From Isoetes taiwanensis (Eukaryota > Streptophyta > Lycopodiopsida > Isoetales > Isoetaceae): DNA of 64,000 nt. Positions 1 through 10,965 of this stretch are shown piece after piece. Both the position numbers and the translations under genes were made by a program. Each line of letters starts with the position of its first letter. Positions within the stretch are counted from its first letter, which is position 1. Location: the NCBI GenBank assembly GCA_021234155.1, contig JAJEKV010000022.1, positions 2,294,728-2,358,727 of the forward strand. The letters are read 5' to 3'. Under the pieces are notes generated by a model. The model ran no database searches, was not told the origin of the DNA, and saw only the letters and a list, made by a program, of their open reading frames with translations.

Positions 1-240
1 GCCATATTCCACGTTTGATCTAATCTCTCTAGCAATAACAAAACCTCGTACCATATCTAGTATGAAGAACACCACTAATCGACACCACCACCACCAAATA
101 TTCACTCCGCCAGCGACACGAATCGAGAAGACAATAGTGCAGAGAACAAAATTTTTAGGGTTTGATCCATATGAATGCAATGGTCACAATAACAACCGTT
201 AGATTGTTGAAGCTAATCCAGATCAACGCTCTGAAAAAGG

Positions 241-360
241 CACACTCTAGAAATACTATTTAGTATGGGCCAATGAATACAGCACAAAAATCATAGGAAA
301 ACCATGCCAAAAAGCGTACAAAATTACAAAAACAACCCCTTGTTATAATGCTACATATTC
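241..360 (+). repeat. Dispersed repeat, copy 1
   Basis: This stretch matches 31250-31368 in the same orientation. Shared landmarks are a TAGTATG motif, the phrase AACCATGCCAAAAAGCGTA and the end TTATAATGCTACATATTC. The copies have diverged by substitutions and small indels. Neither codes for anything visible. The family is not one I can name. The rest of 1-592 shows no gene. Confidence 0.7.
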
Positions 361-394
361 GTATACATATTAGACTAGAATCCAAAAACCCCCA

Positions 395-434
395 CATTCT
401 AGAATGGGGCTCGCATGAAACCAACAAACCGCCC
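395..434 (+). repeat. Short dispersed repeat
   Basis: A CATTCTAGAATGGGGCTC motif followed by GATGAAACCAACAAACCGCCC-like sequence recurs at 1111-1152. It links this position to the duplicated block at 0.9-1.5 kb and suggests a third, mostly lost unit of that family. Confidence 0.6.
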
Positions 435-592
435 TAGATAGGCTTCTCATTCATCTCAGCAGATTTTCTACAATGGTGGACAGTGGGTAGCCGCACACAT
501 GCGAACTACCCACGAAAAATAAAGGGAAAATCCAATTATATCATTTGGACCCCAAAAAATACAATGCTAATAGATGTGTGGCTGGTGTACCT

Positions 593-671
593 GCCGAAAG
601 CTTATCACCGGCATTAAAAAACCCCGCCCTTTCGGGTTTTCGAGGAAAAACCCTAGTGATAAGCCTTCGGC
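593..671 (+). repeat. Hairpin element, copy A (variable arms, conserved core)
   Basis: The arms 593-608 and 656-671 pair at 15 of 16 positions (GCCGAAAGCTTATCAC against GTGATAAGCCTTCGGC). Between them lies a conserved core rich in A-runs and C-runs with a CCCTTTCGGG hairpin. The same core occurs at 40824-40894 and, inverted, at 52682-52748, each with differently sequenced but self-complementary arms. In the other two copies the hairpin sits inside a longer element ending in a simple repeat; those flanks are not recognisable here. Confidence 0.7.
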
Positions 672-930
672 AAGGGGCTTGGACAAACGTAAGGCACAGA
701 AATCGCTCCCAAAAACCCACGCATGGAGAAGTCGAAAAGCGGATGCCGCTCGCCAACCCTGTACGCACATCACCAACACAACAAAACGAGACAAAACAAA
801 CCTCCCCAGAGTGGACGAAGCTGATCACGCAGCGTGCCGCGCGAAAAAAAACAAAAACCTCTTCAAATAGAGGGGCTGGTCACGCCGCGTGCCGGGCGAC
901 AAATACAATAAACAAAGAAGGGGAGGGTGG

Positions 931-1115
931 GTTCAAAAAGAATAAGGTGCTCTTCTTGAGAGAAGAGGAAGCGCCGATGAGACATTGATGCAGAACGGCG
1001 CCTAAAAAATAGCGAACTCCCAACCGAGAAAGGGCATGCGCCGCATGCATGCATGTAGGGGACATGCATGCTCCTATTCTAGAATGTCGATCCGATGTCT
1101 CGGATCGATGGGATT
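931..1115 (+). repeat. Duplicated unit 1 with internal palindrome
   Basis: This unit is repeated at 1312-1484, about 380 bp downstream. Both contain AGAAGAGGAAGCGCCGATGA, GCATGC-rich sequence and a 9-bp-arm hairpin (TCGATCCGA, loop TGTC, TCGGATCGA; here 1087-1108). The spacer between units is unrelated GC-rich sequence. Short open frames on both strands here are by-products of low-stop composition. Confidence 0.75.
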
Positions 1116-1311
1116 CTAGAATGGGGCTCTTGATGAAACCAACAAACCGCCCGAATACGAAGAGAACTTCCTTAACAAACCGGAATCGGGGCGGAGGTCA
1201 CAGGATGAAGGCTAAAGAAGAGCCAAGGCGAAAGGACATGCCACAAAGATGAAAGAAACGCGTAAATTGGCCAAACCAAGCGGGGAAGAAGCCCCTCCCC
1301 GCCACGGAAAC

Positions 1312-1484
1312 AATTCAAAGAGAATAAGGTACTGCTGAGAGAAGAGGAAGCGCCGATGAGACGTTGATGCAGAACCGCGCCTAAAATAGCGAACTCCCAA
1401 CCAGAAAGGGCATGCGCCGCAGGCATGCATGCAGGACGTGCATGCTCGCCCCATGTCGATCCGATGTCTCGGATCGATGGGATT
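1312..1484 (+). repeat. Duplicated unit 2
   Basis: Second copy of the 931-1115 unit, diverged by substitutions and short deletions. Its palindrome is at 1456-1477 and is unchanged from unit 1, so the palindrome is better conserved than its surroundings. Confidence 0.75.
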
Positions 1485-2714
1485 TACGTATGTATATATA
1501 CGGTTTAAGTCGGCAAAAATCCACCCCGATTAACTCGCATGCAATATACGGCCTACATTATGTGAAACCCTCGGGGGCTTTAGGGGTTACAACTTTATCA
1601 TATTCTGAGTTCTAAAAAAAAAAGAATCTAACATGCAACTCCTAGATGGAGCTGGAAATACTATCAACCATGTCACCATACCATAAACTTAGGGTTTAGG
1701 TTTTCGGTATAGGAATGCAGGATTTGTGTGTTTAGATAGGATATTGATTGTTTTTATATCTTTTAAAGACAGAGACAATTCCAAAGTGTTTGGTTTAGGA
1801 TTTTTGGTATTCTATTATGTTTACCTATTCCATGCATCCATGATCAATGCCTGGCCTTCCAAAGTAGAGTAGCTTACTGCCCATAGCACCATATATTTGT
1901 AAGACATTAAGTGAATACATAATAGAAGGATTTAGAAACTTAGATAAACTTCTCGATGTGATCCACATTCTAACAATAAAAAGGTATCCAGATGAGCAAT
2001 GCCACCGAGTATTCAACTTAAAGTGCAACTCTTTCTACTAAGACGACAATATTTTTACCTTTTGCTTTTGACTTTGTTGCTATGTTAGAAAACCAGGCAT
2101 ATGATGAATAAACTATGGAACTTAAACTGTTTGCAGACTTAATAATCAACAGTATTCTAACGAATCCTAGATCTGCACATTCAAATCATGTAAACTATGT
2201 TGAACCGAAATGAAATCGGTATATGTTGCAATTTGCTTGCATCTCGAGAAAAAAAAATTGAACTCGAGAAGGACCCTGTAGAGCCCTTTACCCTTTACGG
2301 TAGGATTTTGTAAGTTTTTACAACTCCCAACTCGTAATGTAATTAAGGAATTCCTCTGATTTGCTAAGGTTTTGATAATGGACCGCAAGAAGTATCTCAT
2401 TGAACAAATCGTGGATGGAAGGGTTGTGGCTAGAAAAAAAGGTTTTACAGCCTCTTCATGGTATTATTATGTTCTTTCTCATTTCCCATAAAAATGGCAT
2501 GAATATGATGCTGCCAATTCTGCAGTGTGAATGTTTTGGGGGCAACTTTGGAAACCCCGGAGCTTCAAGCTTTGCCTGCAGGATTGAAGGTGTCTACTGC
2601 GTTTCCTACTTGTTTAGCTAGGTATCATTTTAGCATCAACTATTCTCTGATCTACAAATGACATCTTCATCTAATATTAAGATTTATTTCATGTTATGTT
2701 TTTGCATGATTCAG
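1485..2714. other. No gene recognised
   Basis: AT-rich sequence without a supported gene. A phrase near 1813-1850 (CTATTATGTTTACCTATTCC, then ATGCCTGG) resembles 4335-4375 and may be a small relic of the same Helitron family that ends at 5255. Confidence 0.4.
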
Positions 2715-3164
2715 GTAACAGCTATTGGGGATCCATGTTGTGCAAAAGGGGAAGGATCAACAAGGGAAGATTCTTGTGCAACACCGTGCAAGAAAGCCTG
2801 CACTGATGCCATTGCTTGGCATCTAGACGATGTGAAATGGAGAACATGATATCTTCTTGGTGCATCCCAAAGGAATGAAGTAACTGAGGCTTGTTCTTCT
2901 CAATGTTTTCATGAGTGTAAGCATCGATTTAATTATTAGCAATTTCTTGGATTATGAATCCTTCCATCATTTACCACTTTGTTTTTTATAATTGACTGCC
3001 TCTATTTGTCATCTTTTGTTGTTATGCTTGTTGGTCTGGCAGTGTCTTATTGTCTTATCTACTAAATGCAGGTATGAAGCAAACAAACAGAGTCAGCAAT
3101 TACTTCAGCGCAGACAAGTAGTGCAGAATTGGACGAATGATTTTGAATGGGATCTAAATCCCAG
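2715..3164 (+). pseudogene. Exon-like cysteine-rich segments, unrecognised
   Basis: Two stretches look like plant exons. The first starts after an acceptor at 2714 and reads a cysteine-rich peptide (CCAKG, then CATPCKKACTDA), but meets TGA at 2847-2849. The same frame then continues with CSSQCFHEC up to a GTAAGC donor-like site near 2920. The second, 3072-3164, lies between TGCAG and a CCCAG/GT site and encodes NWTNDFEWDLNPR. The paired-cysteine pattern suggests a metal-binding or disulfide-rich plant protein, but I do not recognise the family. The in-frame stop argues for a decayed or captured fragment. Confidence 0.35.
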
Positions 3165-4250
3165 GTCCATAATAATCCTCTGCTCATTAAGCAAAACATC
3201 GATTTATTTATAATCCCCTGCAAAAGCATTGCCAAAACCATATTAGGGTTTTCCGATTCACAGAAGAAGAGTTTGTTTTAATAGTTGGGTCTTTGATTCA
3301 GACAAAAATCAAAAAAATAAAACTGTTTTCTTTGTTTAAAACATGACGGATTGAACTGGGTTCTTTGTTTCGAACAGAAATTTGAAAGATTCTATCTTCA
3401 GACGGAAACATAAGAAGAAAATGGCTATGGAGGTTTACCTACGGGAACTTTTGCTATGCCATTTCGATTTACAAACTGCGGCATCATATCCTGCAGATTT
3501 TAGATTCTTGACAATAAGCCGCCGGACACATCCGCCCTCGCAATCTGCATCGCTATCTTCGCAAATAGAATCTGATCTTTCTTTCACAATCGCCTGAACT
3601 ACAACCTTCTGCTTACATATTTGAGGCTATGCCTACATCTCAGCTTGGCTTGACTGTGGGTGCAGAGTATGACAGGAGACCATGCTTCTTCTTGCTCTGA
3701 AGCTGCATAGATGCAGAAGTCGGCGCCATAGAAGTAGAAGACAATACCTTGTAAGCTATGGCGAAACCCTTGGAATCAGAGGGGCGACAGGTCTTTCCTT
3801 ATTGCTCTGCTAGCGCCCGTGCAAATTTTACTGCTTTTTTCTTACCGATTGTTCTTCATGCTACCTAAGCTCTGTTTGATCCAAATCTCACTATATTCCC
3901 AAATTTGATCCAAATCTCTGTGTCAAATCTCTGCTTATTGCCGGATTTGAGCTTCAGAAGAGTTTCACCACTTGTTTCATGCCAGATTTAAATCCAAACT
4001 CCATAATCTTTGTCATTTTTTGCTCCTACACTCTGTCATAAGCCGAATCTTTGTCATTTCGGATTTGGGCTTGAATCCTTGCAACCCATCATGAAAATTC
4101 GAGTTCATTAATGGCCGCCATAGATGCCCTGACATCTAACGGCATGACTCACGAAATATTCGAGTTTATTAATGGCCGCAATAAATGCCCTATAATCAAT
4201 AAGTGCACACGTGCCATGTTTTAAGAATTTTTAAAGAACAAAATAAGGGA
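3165..4250. other. No gene recognised
   Basis: No supported coding region. Several short direct repeats (for example AAATTCGAGTTCATTAATGG near 4095 and its variant near 4155) show local duplication. Confidence 0.4.
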
Positions 4251-4299
4251 GAACAGAAAATGGACAGTGCATTAGATAGGAAGGATATGGGCATGATTA

Positions 4300-5255
4300 C
4301 ATTGATAACTCTTTGTTTCACCCATAAACTCCACATATATACCTATTCCACATGCCCATGACTAATGCCTAGCATCGCTGGGCACACATTTTTAGTCCTG
4401 CTTAATCTTAGATCCATGTTTTGCCTATGATAAGTCCAGAGCTTCTATGCTCATCCTATAGATGGGAACGTTGCCAGATGCTACTACTGCAGGAATTCTT
4501 GGGAGTGTAGGCTCTCAACATAGTATAATTTTGCATAAATCAATAGCAAAGTGGAATCTAGCAACATAATAAACATTTACAGTATAACATAATCAAAACC
4601 TATCTCAAAATATCTCCTTTGTATAAGAAAATATCAACTACCATGGAGGCAACCACATTAAGGCACAAAAACTCATCGTCTATCACAGGGTGAGAAAAGT
4701 GAATGCGTGCAGCATGGATAGTTGTCGATCTATCTAAACAATTTTGAGTTTATTCTGTATATAGAAAAGGTATTTGGATATTTGATACTTATCTATTATG
4801 TTTAGTTTGCATTATCATCCTCCTTATTGCAATTTCTAAACTATAGTCTCTATCCTATATTGGTGTCCTTACAAAAATAAAGGATCAGCTATCTGAAGCA
4901 ATTATATAATTATATGCATAAATTATAAGCATGTGTTGAGGAGCATGTGTATGCTCTCAAACTTGAATTTTAATTCATCTCAACTACTTGCATATCAAAC
5001 CACGAAAGTTTTTCTATAGTACATTCAGAGTTGTAAATATTTGTACCTTGTCCAACATAATATAATCAAGTTTAAGTCTAAAATACCACATAATTAAAAT
5101 CTATATTTTGAATTCTATGCCAATGAATCTTAAGAAGTTCCTCTATTTTACCCTTGCCCCTCCAAACCACATTACATTGTCTATTTTACCCAACAATCAA
5201 ACAGCCACTTCTTCAAATTGTTACTACGTCTGACAATGCCAGGCACCATAACTAG
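4300..5255 (+). mobile_element. Decayed Helitron, 3' end
   Basis: The segment ends in CTAG (5252-5255) followed by T, preceded by a degraded stem-loop (GTCTGAC, AAT, GCCAGGC at 5228-5244) and the tail ACCATAA. This is the Helitron 3' layout: hairpin, about 11 nt, CTAG, host T. The stem differs from GCCCGGC/GCCGGGC at 34237-34253 mostly by CpG-decay-type changes. Phrases at 4420-4560 recur at 33270-33395, so both are copies of one family. The 5' end is not located and the left limit is approximate. Confidence 0.6.
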
Positions 5256-5880
5256 TGTTAATTTTATATTGCAAATTGTATTAATCTTGTAAAGCTACAT
5301 TGAGAAACCAGCTTAGGATGAAACTAAAGACCTTGGAAATTTCTTGCAAGGTCCACAACCGGAGCGCTCAGAAATGCTGATAGATTAAACCATGTCAAGC
5401 TTCTAAATCTCAGCTCCTCAAAGGTGAGGTCTTTGTCTGGCCTCCAAGCAAACGTCCAGGTTTAAGGCCCATGGGAAACTGCCTTAGAAAGGATGGATAA
5501 ATAGAGGATTTTTCGTCCAAGGAGACCACAACAAGACATAGGACGATATAGAGCTCAGGGGTAAGCTGAAAAGAAACTAGGGGACAAACCCCAACAACAA
5601 TATATGAAAGAAAATAAGAAGAAAATAACAAAAATTATAGCACATTGATGTTGGAGACACTACAGATAAAGACAAAGGAAGGAGGAGGAAAGTAATAAAG
5701 CAAGGAATGGAATTTACAGTAAAGAATATAAAGTTAATGATGCATATGTTGGGTGGGAGGGGGCTGGTCATATATGTACCTGGCATTCTCAAAGCCTGAA
5801 AGAAGGAGGAAGAAAAAACCATCAACTAAAAAACTGTATATAAAGGTTAAAAAAAAAACAAGCAAGAATAGAATAGATTT
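5256..5880. other. No gene recognised; 3' flank of the PLAC8 gene
   Basis: AT-rich sequence between the Helitron end and the stop codon of the minus-strand PLAC8 gene. It should contain that gene's 3' UTR. No other feature is supported. Confidence 0.4.
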
Positions 5881-6637
5881 TTAGCGTCTACAGTCTACAG
5901 AGCAAGAGGAAGTACCAAGGGAGGGCTGGATGCCTCGGTTTTGAAGCTCGCGATACTGCTGAGCAAGGGAGCATGAAAGGCAGCAGCAATCCACACAGCA
6001 GTCATGACAGGGCTGTTCGGCCAAGCCATACTTGTGCCTCAGCTTTTTTCTATAACCACAAGTGTAAATGCAAGGCAAACCCACATGGAACATGAGGCAC
6101 AAAATGCCTCCTGCTAGCCAGCAAGCTGAGCACAACAAATCCTTTTGAATCAACCACTTGAAACCCAGGGCCAAAAAAAAAAACCCCAAATCAGAGCAGA
6201 TTACTTACGAGTTTCGCCTCTGTCTAGAATATGCGCAATCTCGCCAAAGGGTATACAGGGAAGCAAGCATGCCACACAACCTGGAAAACGGAGTGTTGGG
6301 ATTACACGAGAATTGAATTGAACGCAAAATGGCTGAGAAGCTTACATGTTCCGCAATCCTTTTTGCAGCCGCATAATCGAGTAGTCCATTTACCGGACGG
6401 TGGCGCAGGGGGCTGGTATTGGGCATACTGGGGGGCCGGAATATAGGGATTTGGAGGAGGCTGAACATATGGATATGGCGGAGCAGACGGATAATGCACC
6501 GGAACTCCAATTTCCACCTTTTCCATATCGTTGTAGCTCAGATCTGGCTCCCCTGCTTTGGCCCCTTTTTCAAGAACCCTAGGAAAGTTCCTACGCATAT
6601 TCCGAAAAAAGACTCGGTGATGCGGTTTCGTAGGCAT
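5881..6637 (-). CDS. PLAC8-domain protein (PCR / cell number regulator-like), three exons
   Basis: A complete spliced gene can be built: exon 1 6637-6346, exon 2 6280-6209, exon 3 6125-5881. Both introns are short (65 and 83 bp) with GT-AG ends. The 202-residue product has a proline- and tyrosine-rich N-terminus (about 47-80), then a PLAC8 domain (about 83-185): GKWTTRLCGC, CCVACLLPCIPFGEI, GETPCWLAGG, GYRKKLRHKYGL, and the closing CLSCSLAQQYREL. The two cysteine-rich hydrophobic stretches (about 98-117 and 124-141) are where these proteins embed in the plasma membrane. Family members in plants act in cadmium or zinc transport and in organ-size control; which role applies cannot be read here. 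The usual CPC motif reads LPC-I-P, a small variation. Met14 (6598) or Met39 could be the real start. Confidence 0.88.
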
Positions 6638-7836
6638 CTACTGCCGAGACCTAATCCAGGTTCTGCCCTGCCCACCGCCAAAAGTGTGTTTTAATGTTTC
6701 TTGTCACCAATGACAATGACAGTTGGATTGTTGTTATTGCGGATAGCGGACGCAGAGCTATGGAACTTGGTTCTTTCACGAACGTGTAAGGTGCCGGTGT
6801 TCCGCCAAACAGAATGATAATTGTATAGTAACCCGCATATTTCTTTTTTGACCTCCTGCAACTATTCCGGGAGGAGTTAAGGGGAAACCGCTATGAAATA
6901 ATAGCGTGCTCCCCTTGCCATCTCCTCCCAATAATGGAATGGAGGGCATCTATCTACAAAATTAAGGTTCTGCGGCTGCTCACCGGCCCCGAAAGTATGT
7001 TTTCTTGTGAGTTTTCATCAAGTCCACTCCATGCTTAATTACCATGAGTTCAAGTAAATTTGTTATCTGATGAATTCAAATAAATTTATTATCAAGTGTT
7101 TTCTTGTGAATTCTATAAGATAAAGAGTAAATTTATTATCAAGTGTGTTCCTATGCATTCTATAAGATAAAGGGTGGGTCTCTACTCTCTGTTCTTGTCA
7201 ACATTGTGGGGATCAACTATTGTTCCCTAACACACAAAGGGAATATGCCAACTGGGAATGCACACCCCACCTTATTGTCGTGAACCAGAGCATATAAAAG
7301 GGAGATTAAAGACACTTGTGATTATTGTCATTCTACTCAAGATTGGTTGCTCTTTAAGTGCAAACCTTGCATTACAAAAACATAAGCTTATAATATAATA
7401 ATTAGCAATAATGCAGGCTTGGCGAATGGGTTAGGTTATCGCATCTCTGGCACGTGCATTCTGTGTTTGTTTCTTGGAGTTAGATGGTGAGAGTTGAATT
7501 ACCATTTATTAGTTTGCATTTGCACTAGGGTATACTATTAGGACTTTGTAATATCTTATCGCATTACTTTATGTTTACCATTAATTATGGTAGTTCGTAG
7601 CGTACAAAAGCAAAAGAAGAAGATATATTTACATGTATGGAAGAAAAATTGGATTGATGAGACTAATATTGAAAAGCATAAACAGATAGGAGCAAGCAAT
7701 GGACATCCTATTGATTTTTTGAAACTTTTATCTTGAGAACGGTTGTCAAGGTATTTAGACACATCCCTTAGGGCATATTTGAAGGCCATGAGTATAAACT
7801 GAGCAGTTTTTGTATAAATCTCTATTGCATTATACA
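6638..7836. other. Upstream of the PLAC8 gene; repeats only
   Basis: No gene is visible. A phrase with AGGTTCTGC and GTGTGTTTT-like ends at 6657-6692 recurs at 6964-7003. A diverged tandem pair, both reading TTATTATCAAGTGT and ATTCTATAAGATAAAG, lies at about 7087-7178. Confidence 0.45.
6869..6929 (+). repeat. Nested-stem hairpin
   Basis: Three successive complementary blocks fold together: GGGAGGAG with CTCCTCCC, AAGGGGA with TCCCCTT, and CGCTAT with ATAGCG. The hairpin is about 61 nt with small internal loops. It may be a short foldback element or a small-RNA-like precursor; the sequence cannot decide. Confidence 0.55.
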
Positions 7837-7865
7837 TCCTATATTATAATGTTATACTATAAGTC
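7837..7865 (+). mobile_element. Candidate Helitron 5' terminus
   Basis: The sequence TCCTATATTATAATG follows a host-like A at 7836. It closely resembles TCTTATATTATAATG, the defined 5' end of the Helitron at 44256, and begins with the TC expected of Helitrons. No matching 3' end is close by; the next plus-strand end is at 34265. It is either the start of a very long element or an orphan. Confidence 0.4.
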
Positions 7866-8234
7866 CTGGATTTGGATCCAGATCCGACGGCCACAAATGA
7901 CCTGACCAGATCGAAGGGTCCAAACAAAGTCCCTCTTTTTTTAAATGTGATCTTTTTTAAATGGTCCAAATAAAGCCCTTTTTTCCTACGAATCCTTTTT
8001 TCTTTTCCATTGGCCATCTGTTACGTGAAATAAACTAATGCATATACACGCCTCAAGACTTCGTACTTTAGGGTTTTGGCCAAGATATTCGAGAGAATTG
8101 GAAATATAGAAGCATTGTAGTTCGAGCTTTGGGTTTTCGGTAGCATCTAGAGCATCCTCTCAAGTGGCTACATGAATGTTCAAATAAGCTTTCCATATGT
8201 AACTTTACTGGATTTTTTCCTAATACAGCTTCCG
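7866..8234. other. No gene recognised
   Basis: AT-rich sequence with no supported coding region. Confidence 0.4.
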
Positions 8235-8625
8235 ATTTTCATGGTCTTTGATAAGGAAACAGGATTTGATGTTGGAATGCTTGCCGGAATTTGATGTTTG
8301 AGGGTATTAAACAACAAAACGGAAAAAAAAGTTTCCTTGTTATTATTTCAGTATTTTCTGGTATGCGGCTTCTGCATGCAGCACAAACATATGTGATTGT
8401 CATTGGTTCTGGATAAGACAACATGATTTAATGCTAGAAAGCTTGCCGAGAAGGCAATAGAATGCAAAGGGGAAAAAAAAGAATTTTGTTGCTATTATTG
8501 CGATATTTTGTGGGATGCAGATACTGTCGGAAGCAAAAACATCTGTGGAGTTTCAATTGTCAATGGTTTTGGATTAAGAAACAGGATCATGCTAGAAAGC
8601 TTGCCAGATTTGATGTTTGACCTCC
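8235..8625 (+). repeat. Three diverged tandem units of about 160 bp
   Basis: Each unit ends with a variant of GGTTTTGGATAAGAAACAGG and GAAAGCTTGCCGG (near 8240-8290, 8404-8448 and 8564-8610). Between them lie GGAAAAAAAAG and a TATTATTTCAGTATTTT-like phrase. Divergence is substantial, so the duplication is old. No coding content. Confidence 0.6.
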
Positions 8626-10517
8626 GATATGATACCTATCTCAGCCGTTGCTTTATGTGATCCTATTTGCATTGTTTGTTTGTGTTGATTGCAATGTGTT
8701 TTGATGAATTGGAAGCAAAGGACACTGGATATGTGTTTATCTTTTATTATTATGCTTGAACAAGACTAATACAGATGCATCTCGGCATGGCATCGCATAT
8801 GAAGATGGAGAAGCAACATGTGAAGGAGTCGGCTCCTTCACATGTGATGGAGAGCATCTTATTTTGCAATAAAGGTAATGAAAACTCTAAATGATATGGG
8901 GTTGATCCTCGCAGAAAACCCGTGCGTTGCCTGTCTCCTCAGTTCCTTTTATCTTGCCTGCATCGCTCAAATGGATATAACATTGTGTGGTAGCTTTCTA
9001 TACAGAACAATCTTTTTAAGCATTTTGCAAACAGATGAGCAGAGACACCAGCTTATAAGTAACTATATGCTTTCGCCTTTCAAACAAATACATTTAAAGC
9101 TGCAGGGGAATTAAAGCTTCCATGCAACCTGTTCTTGAAGCGCACAAAGGGAAGCAGTATTGGACATGGTCCACGGATTGCATAGAAGTTCAGCAGGGAG
9201 GGGTAAAGAGCAATTAGAGCTTAAATTATAGAAAGCAAGGAATCATCATATAAATCACAGACATAACTTAATACATCAGATGTATAGGCAACAATTTTGC
9301 ACCAAATCCAAGTCCGTTTGTCCATGGGAACACTTTTTTCTTTGGTAGATCTTTTTTGCTCTTAACCTCTATATAATGTTTTACTCCTCTTTATGCTTTA
9401 GATTTAGGTTTTTTTGTTAAAGGAAATCACAGATATATGCATTTGAAAATTGAATTATATAATACCATCATTTAGGCAGTGTCGAAGATCAGATTGTTGG
9501 AGATTTGCTACTCTCGAGGTCATATTATAATGTCGGGGGTTTGAAATAGTCATTGAGCTGGCTTTGAAATTCTAGCATGCACGATTGCAAGATTGTAAGC
9601 TGCCTTTTCTACGATCGTCTGGCAAATTTAGAAAACATGATTGTCCATTTATATTACTGGTCTTTCATTTTCTGAGTATTCCATTCATCAAGGTGGAGTA
9701 TTATTTATTTGACTTTTTGTTGTTGGACATGCAGAGGCCTGGTTTTGGCAAAAAGGAGAATTTTATCTGAAGTATTCTTTAATGTGGTACATATAATAGT
9801 GATTTTGGCATGAGTTACATAATAATGCTTCCTTAAGGCAACTTAATGATAAGCAGGATACGATTAGCATAAAGGTGTAGATTGTTACATCTGTTCTTTT
9901 GTGAATTCTAGAGTGGAATAAAAAATATGTTGCTTACCAGAATTGTGTGCTGGTAAGGCTTCAAGCAGTCCCCGAGAACCTTTCTTCAAGCTCCTGTTGT
10001 GGAGACAAATGTGCGTTTAATGTTCAATTATAGTTTTGGCCTGTTAAAACACTTCAAATCCCTGAAGAGTTATGAGCAATTAATGCATGCAGTATGATTT
10101 CTAGCAGTAACTACCTCAACTCTAGAAGGACAATTGACCAACACAACCTACAGGCAGAGGGTTGTCTCAATTTAAATTACAAAGGTAATAAGTTTGCAAG
10201 GCATTCAAACTATCAAACTTCTCAGATATTATGTTGGAAATTTAAGGGGTTATAAAGCTCAAGGAAATAATAGCATGGTTGCTCTACAATCTATATTGTA
10301 CATTCTAAGGTAAATGTTCGAGATGTCCATTTGCAATTTGCAGATATGAATTACATTTTGATGCAACCATTCCTCTGCCCATCATTGGCTGCGGCTAAGG
10401 ACGTTTTGTATTTAAGTGTAGAAATGAGCAAAAATCGGGAAAATATTATGTATGCAACTTGAAATAGATATAAAGCTGTTCAGAAATGGATTTTGCATTC
10501 GTGTGATATCAAGACAT
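8626..10517. other. No gene recognised
   Basis: Long AT-rich stretch without a supported gene. A perfect 13-bp-arm hairpin at 8816-8845 (ACATGTGAAGGAG, loop TCGG, CTCCTTCACATGT) is the one notable structure. Confidence 0.4.
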
Positions 10518-10603
10518 ACAATCTATGATGTGAAGCTTGGTTACAATTAAAGTGGCTCCAACAATCTATGATATGAAGCTTGGTTACAATTAAAGTGGCT
10601 CCA
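10518..10603 (+). repeat. 43-bp tandem duplication
   Basis: Two units of 43 bp (10518-10560 and 10561-10603), both reading AATCTATGAT and GAAGCTTGGTTACAATTAAA, differ by a single base as far as I can see. They lie just 5' of the copia fragment. Confidence 0.8.
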
Positions 10604-10965
10604 TCTTTATTTTGCCTTATAGTGCTCTACAAAATTCCTTTGCATTTAGAAAAGGTTGAAGAAGAAGGGCTTTTGGAACTGTATGATTTAGAAGGGAAGA
10701 TTGTTATGTCAGATAAAGTTCCTAATATCGTGAAGAATCTCATTTCTGTTACACAATTAGTGGATCTTGGATATGATATAGTTTTTGAAAAGCTATTTTG
10801 TAAAGTGATGATGCATAATAAAATCAAGTTTCTTGGGAAACGTATTGGCAAACTTTTTGGTTTCTATAATGATATGACTAATGCAATCAATATAGTAAGG
10901 ATATCTACCTTGCAATTATGGCATGAGAGGCTGGGACATACTCATGCAAACAATATTAATTAATG
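10604..10965 (+). pseudogene. Ty1-copia polyprotein fragment (protease to GAG-pre-integrase)
   Basis: The frame encodes the linker between copia protease and integrase: the NLISVTQLVDLGYDI segment, then LWHERLGHTHANNIN, the GAG-pre-integrase signature with its HxxxH pair. It stops at TAA right where a different retroelement begins. No copia integrase, RT or LTR is present here. It is a fragment of the same superfamily as the element at 60 kb but not closely similar in sequence. Confidence 0.8.

Noticed and set aside
541-1426. Several frames of 60-150 codons on both strands
   Set aside because: They overlap each other in a GC-richer repeat block, span the hairpin and duplicated units, and show no protein family.
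7412-7500. A-box-like TTGGCGAATGGGTTA
   Set aside because: No B box or cloverleaf at a suitable distance, so not a tRNA or a supported SINE head.
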